A stretch of DNA of 37,100 bases. It comes from Streptomyces torulosus. GTDB lineage: Bacteria > Actinomycetota > Actinomycetes > Streptomycetales > Streptomycetaceae. The notes under the pieces were generated by a model. It made no database searches. It saw nothing but the letters and a program-made list of their open reading frames with translations, and was not told where the DNA came from. This document shows, piece after piece, positions 35,393 through 37,100 of the stretch. The translations under genes and the position numbers were made by a program. How positions within the stretch are numbered: the stretch's first letter is position 1; every line of letters begins with the position of its first letter. The DNA is taken from NCBI RefSeq assembly GCF_001419765.1, contig NZ_LIRK01000038.1, forward strand, positions 1 to 37,100, given 5' to 3'.

Positions 35393-36592
35393 GTGGCCGC
35401 CGCGCCGGACGTGCTGCGCCGAACGGAGCGTTGGTTCATCCGCGAAGGCACGCCCACCATGATCGAAGGTTACGGTTTCGCCAGGAATGTCCTTCCTCGG
35501 ATGCTGCCGACCCTGTGCTTCGTGACTCTCGCCAGTCTCGTCTGGCTCGTGCCGCTCAAGGGCGCGGGCTCAGGGCGGTGGGTCCTGCTCGGCACCGTGG
35601 CCGTCGTGACCCTGGCCAGCTGGGCGACGATCAGGCTGTTCGTCAGGCGACTGCCCCGCGTCTCGCCCAAGGCCATGGTCGGGGCACTCAGCGCCTATGC
35701 GGCGATGCCGATCGCGGTCCCCCTGCTGCAGGTCGCCGTCGATGACACCGTCACACCGCCCGGCGGCAAGGGCGCCGGTTTCCTGGGGTTCGTCGTCTTC
35801 TTCGCCGCCGTCTTCGTCACCACGGCCACAGCCACGGCGTACGGCATCGGCGCACTGATGCGCCGTGCGATCCGACACGCTGCCCACGACCTGCGCAACA
35901 GTGTGCACCTGATGGGGCGAGCCCTGCCGCCCATGTTGTTCGTGACGCTGTTCATCTTCTTCACCGGCGAACTGTGGCAGGCCATGAACAGGCTTTCCTG
36001 GTTGAGGCTCGCCCTGATCGTCGTGTTGTTCGTGGGAGTCACGGTGCTCGCCGCTGCCGCCCGCCTGCGCGACGAGATCGGGCGGGTCGAGCAGGACCTC
36101 AGCCCGCCCTTGCTGTCGAGGGCGTGTCAGGGCACACCCCTCGCCTCCGTGGACATCGTCGGGCTGACACCCCGTGCGGCACTCGATCCCGTGTCCCTCA
36201 ACAAGCGCCAGGTCCGCAACCTTCTGTTGTTGTTCGCTCTCCGTCAGCTGGTGCAGGCCGCGGTGTTCGGTCTCGGGTTGTTCCTCTTCTTCATCGTCCT
36301 CGGTCTGATCGTGGTCACGCCGGAAACGGCGGAACAGTGGATCGGAACGCGGCCCGCCTACTCGGTCCTCCTGCCTGACGCCCCGCTCGCGCTCCTGCGC
36401 AACGCCACACTCATCGCCGCGTTCGGCAGCATGTACTTCGCCATCACCTCGATGACCGACGCCAACCACCGACGGGAGTTCTTCGCCCCGATCATCGATG
36501 AGGTCGAACGGATCCTCGCGGTGCACGCCGTCTACCTGGCTCTCGGCTCTCACCAGAACGTCGATGAGACCGGAGCCGCCGCCGACCGGTGA
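35393..36592 (+). CDS. Multi-pass membrane protein of unknown function
   Basis: About 399 aa from GTG 35393; ATG 35459 and upstream ATG 35333 are alternatives. I prefer 35393 because the RRTERWFIREGTPTMIEGYG segment before the first helix looks like a conserved N-terminal signature, and GGTGGA lies about 10 bases upstream. About seven hydrophobic helices: two near the N-terminus (LPTLCFVTLASLVWL; WVLLGTVAVVTLASWATI), then AAMPIAVPLLQVAV, FLGFVVFFAAVFVTTATA, MLFVTLFIFFTGEL, LALIVVLFVGVTVLAAAA, and a C-terminal pair around LVQAAVFGLGLFLFFIVLGLIVV. A cytoplasmic loop (ARLRDEIGRVEQDLSPPLLSRAC) separates the halves. No transport or enzyme motif is recognised. Confidence 0.75.
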   Translation: MAAAPDVLRRTERWFIREGTPTMIEGYGFARNVLPRMLPTLCFVTLASLVWLVPLKGAGSGRWVLLGTVAVVTLASWATIRLFVRRLPRVSPKAMVGALSAYAAMPIAVPLLQVAVDDTVTPPGGKGAGFLGFVVFFAAVFVTTATATAYGIGALMRRAIRHAAHDLRNSVHLMGRALPPMLFVTLFIFFTGELWQAMNRLSWLRLALIVVLFVGVTVLAAAARLRDEIGRVEQDLSPPLLSRACQGTPLASVDIVGLTPRAALDPVSLNKRQVRNLLLLFALRQLVQAAVFGLGLFLFFIVLGLIVVTPETAEQWIGTRPAYSVLLPDAPLALLRNATLIAAFGSMYFAITSMTDANHRREFFAPIIDEVERILAVHAVYLALGSHQNVDETGAAADR

Positions 36593-36606
36593 TGCTGCCG
36601 CCGGTC
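36584..36606. terminator. Short hairpin between convergent genes
   Basis: GACCGG (36584-36589) and CCGGTC (36601-36606) can form a 6-bp stem with an 11-nt loop, overlapping the stop codons of the two convergent genes. Weak, but in the right place. Confidence 0.35.
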
Positions 36607-37100
36607 AGTTGTGTGGTGTGGCGATGGCGGCGAGTTCGGTGCCGGGGCGGACGGTGAGTCCGTTCATGCCGTAGATGATCGTTCCGGTGGCGTTGGCGGT
36701 GACCTTGTGTTCGGTGCCGTCGACGGGGTCGATGATGCGGCCGATGGTCTGTCCTTCGGTCACGTCGTCGCCGGTGACGGCGTCCGGGTACCACAGTCCG
36801 GTGGTCTCGGAGGCGGCCTCGCCGGCCCAGATCCAGTCACGGGGCCGGGCGGTCGGCGGCTTGACGCGCTCGGAGGCTTCGATGACGCCGAGGTGGTGGA
36901 GGATCCGGTGGAGGGCGTCGAGGAGCCTGCGTACGGTGTCCGGGTCGCGGTCGCCGAGTTGGCCGGTCTCGACGAGGATCGCGGGGATGCCCTGGCGGTT
37001 GGCGGCGGCGTGGCTGTTGCCGCCCTCGGGGCTGGTGCCGAAGATGACCCGCTCGTATCCGACCGCGTGGGCGAGGGCTTTGTTCTTGGCGTCGAGTTCG
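36605..37100 (-). CDS. Aspartoacylase/succinylglutamate desuccinylase family protein, 3' part only
   Basis: The window edge cuts the gene; 164 C-terminal residues are visible, ending IATPHN before TGA at 36605. The text FGTSPEGGNSHAAANRQGIPAILVETGQLG, residues about 20-49 of the visible part, matches the M14-like AstE/AspA fold, including the region with the active-site Glu (VETG). It is followed by a C-terminal beta-domain (VTEGQTIGRIIDPVDGTEHKVTANATGTIIYG). These zinc enzymes deacylate N-acyl amino acids or related small amides; in actinobacteria the substrates vary (ectoine breakdown uses one such enzyme). The zinc-binding N-terminal motif lies outside the window, so activity cannot be assessed. 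Confidence 0.85.
   Translation of the reverse strand, partial: ELDAKNKALAHAVGYERVIFGTSPEGGNSHAAANRQGIPAILVETGQLGDRDPDTVRRLLDALHRILHHLGVIEASERVKPPTARPRDWIWAGEAASETTGLWYPDAVTGDDVTEGQTIGRIIDPVDGTEHKVTANATGTIIYGMNGLTVRPGTELAAIATPHN

Overview
The window is high-GC actinobacterial DNA and almost certainly comes from a Streptomyces chromosome. The main reasons are a complete whiE/sch/cur-type spore-pigment polyketide cluster, a large LAL (MalT-like) regulator, several secreted glycoside hydrolases carrying ricin-type lectin modules, very strong G/C bias at third codon positions, and frequent GTG starts with GGAGG-type ribosome sites. I found no rRNA, tRNA, CRISPR array, phage genes or intact transposase.

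Layout. 1-4.2 kb: MarR regulator, LAL/LuxR regulator, and a DJ-1/PfpI-family protein on the opposite strand. 4.26-8.8 kb: a compact sugar-acid catabolic locus (zinc dehydrogenase, fumarylacetoacetate-hydrolase-family enzyme and IclR regulator on the minus strand, with a divergent IlvD/Edd dehydratase). Together these fit a non-phosphorylative route in which an aldonic acid is dehydrated, oxidised to a 2,4-diketo acid and hydrolysed. 8.9-17.3 kb: type II PKS of spore-pigment type in the order FAD hydroxylase, ABM/SchA-CurD protein, cupin, KS-alpha, KS-beta (CLF), ACP, aromatase/cyclase, small cyclase. A convergent O-methyltransferase lies beyond a perfect 16-bp hairpin. 17.4-19.9 kb: a secreted beta-helix protein, an uncharacterised protein and a frameshifted gene remnant. 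19.9-23.1 kb: GH27 alpha-galactosidase plus lectin, then a GH43/CBM6 enzyme, behind a clear promoter with a palindromic operator candidate. 23.1-25.2 kb: cold-shock protein, a 56-aa membrane peptide, a SUKH-like protein with a probable leaderless start, and an unknown 141-aa protein. 25.2-27.9 kb: a decayed or low-complexity region, a secreted esterase plus lectin, and an MFS transporter remnant. 27.9-33.3 kb: a double-IclR regulator downstream of a four-gene ABC importer (ATPase, two permeases, lipoprotein). 33.4-37.1 kb: three phased iterons, an alpha/beta hydrolase whose signal peptide is out of frame, a decayed sensor-kinase remnant, a multi-pass membrane protein, and the 3' end of an aspartoacylase/succinylglutamate-desuccinylase-family gene cut by the window edge.

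How the genes work together. The pigment genes form one biosynthetic unit: iterative chain building by KS/CLF/ACP, ring formation by the cyclases, and tailoring by the hydroxylase and possibly the methyltransferase. The secreted GH27, GH43 and esterase would release galactose, arabinose or xylose and acyl groups from plant polysaccharide. The sugar-acid locus could consume such sugars, though no direct link is shown. Several decayed genes between 19 and 35 kb suggest a region under active gene loss. No wholly new system can be proven from sequence alone. The most distinctive signals are the 581-aa tandem IclR regulator, the phased iterons before the ABC operon, the perfect 21-bp inverted repeat abutting a leaderless-type promoter, and the methyltransferase lacking the usual catalytic His.
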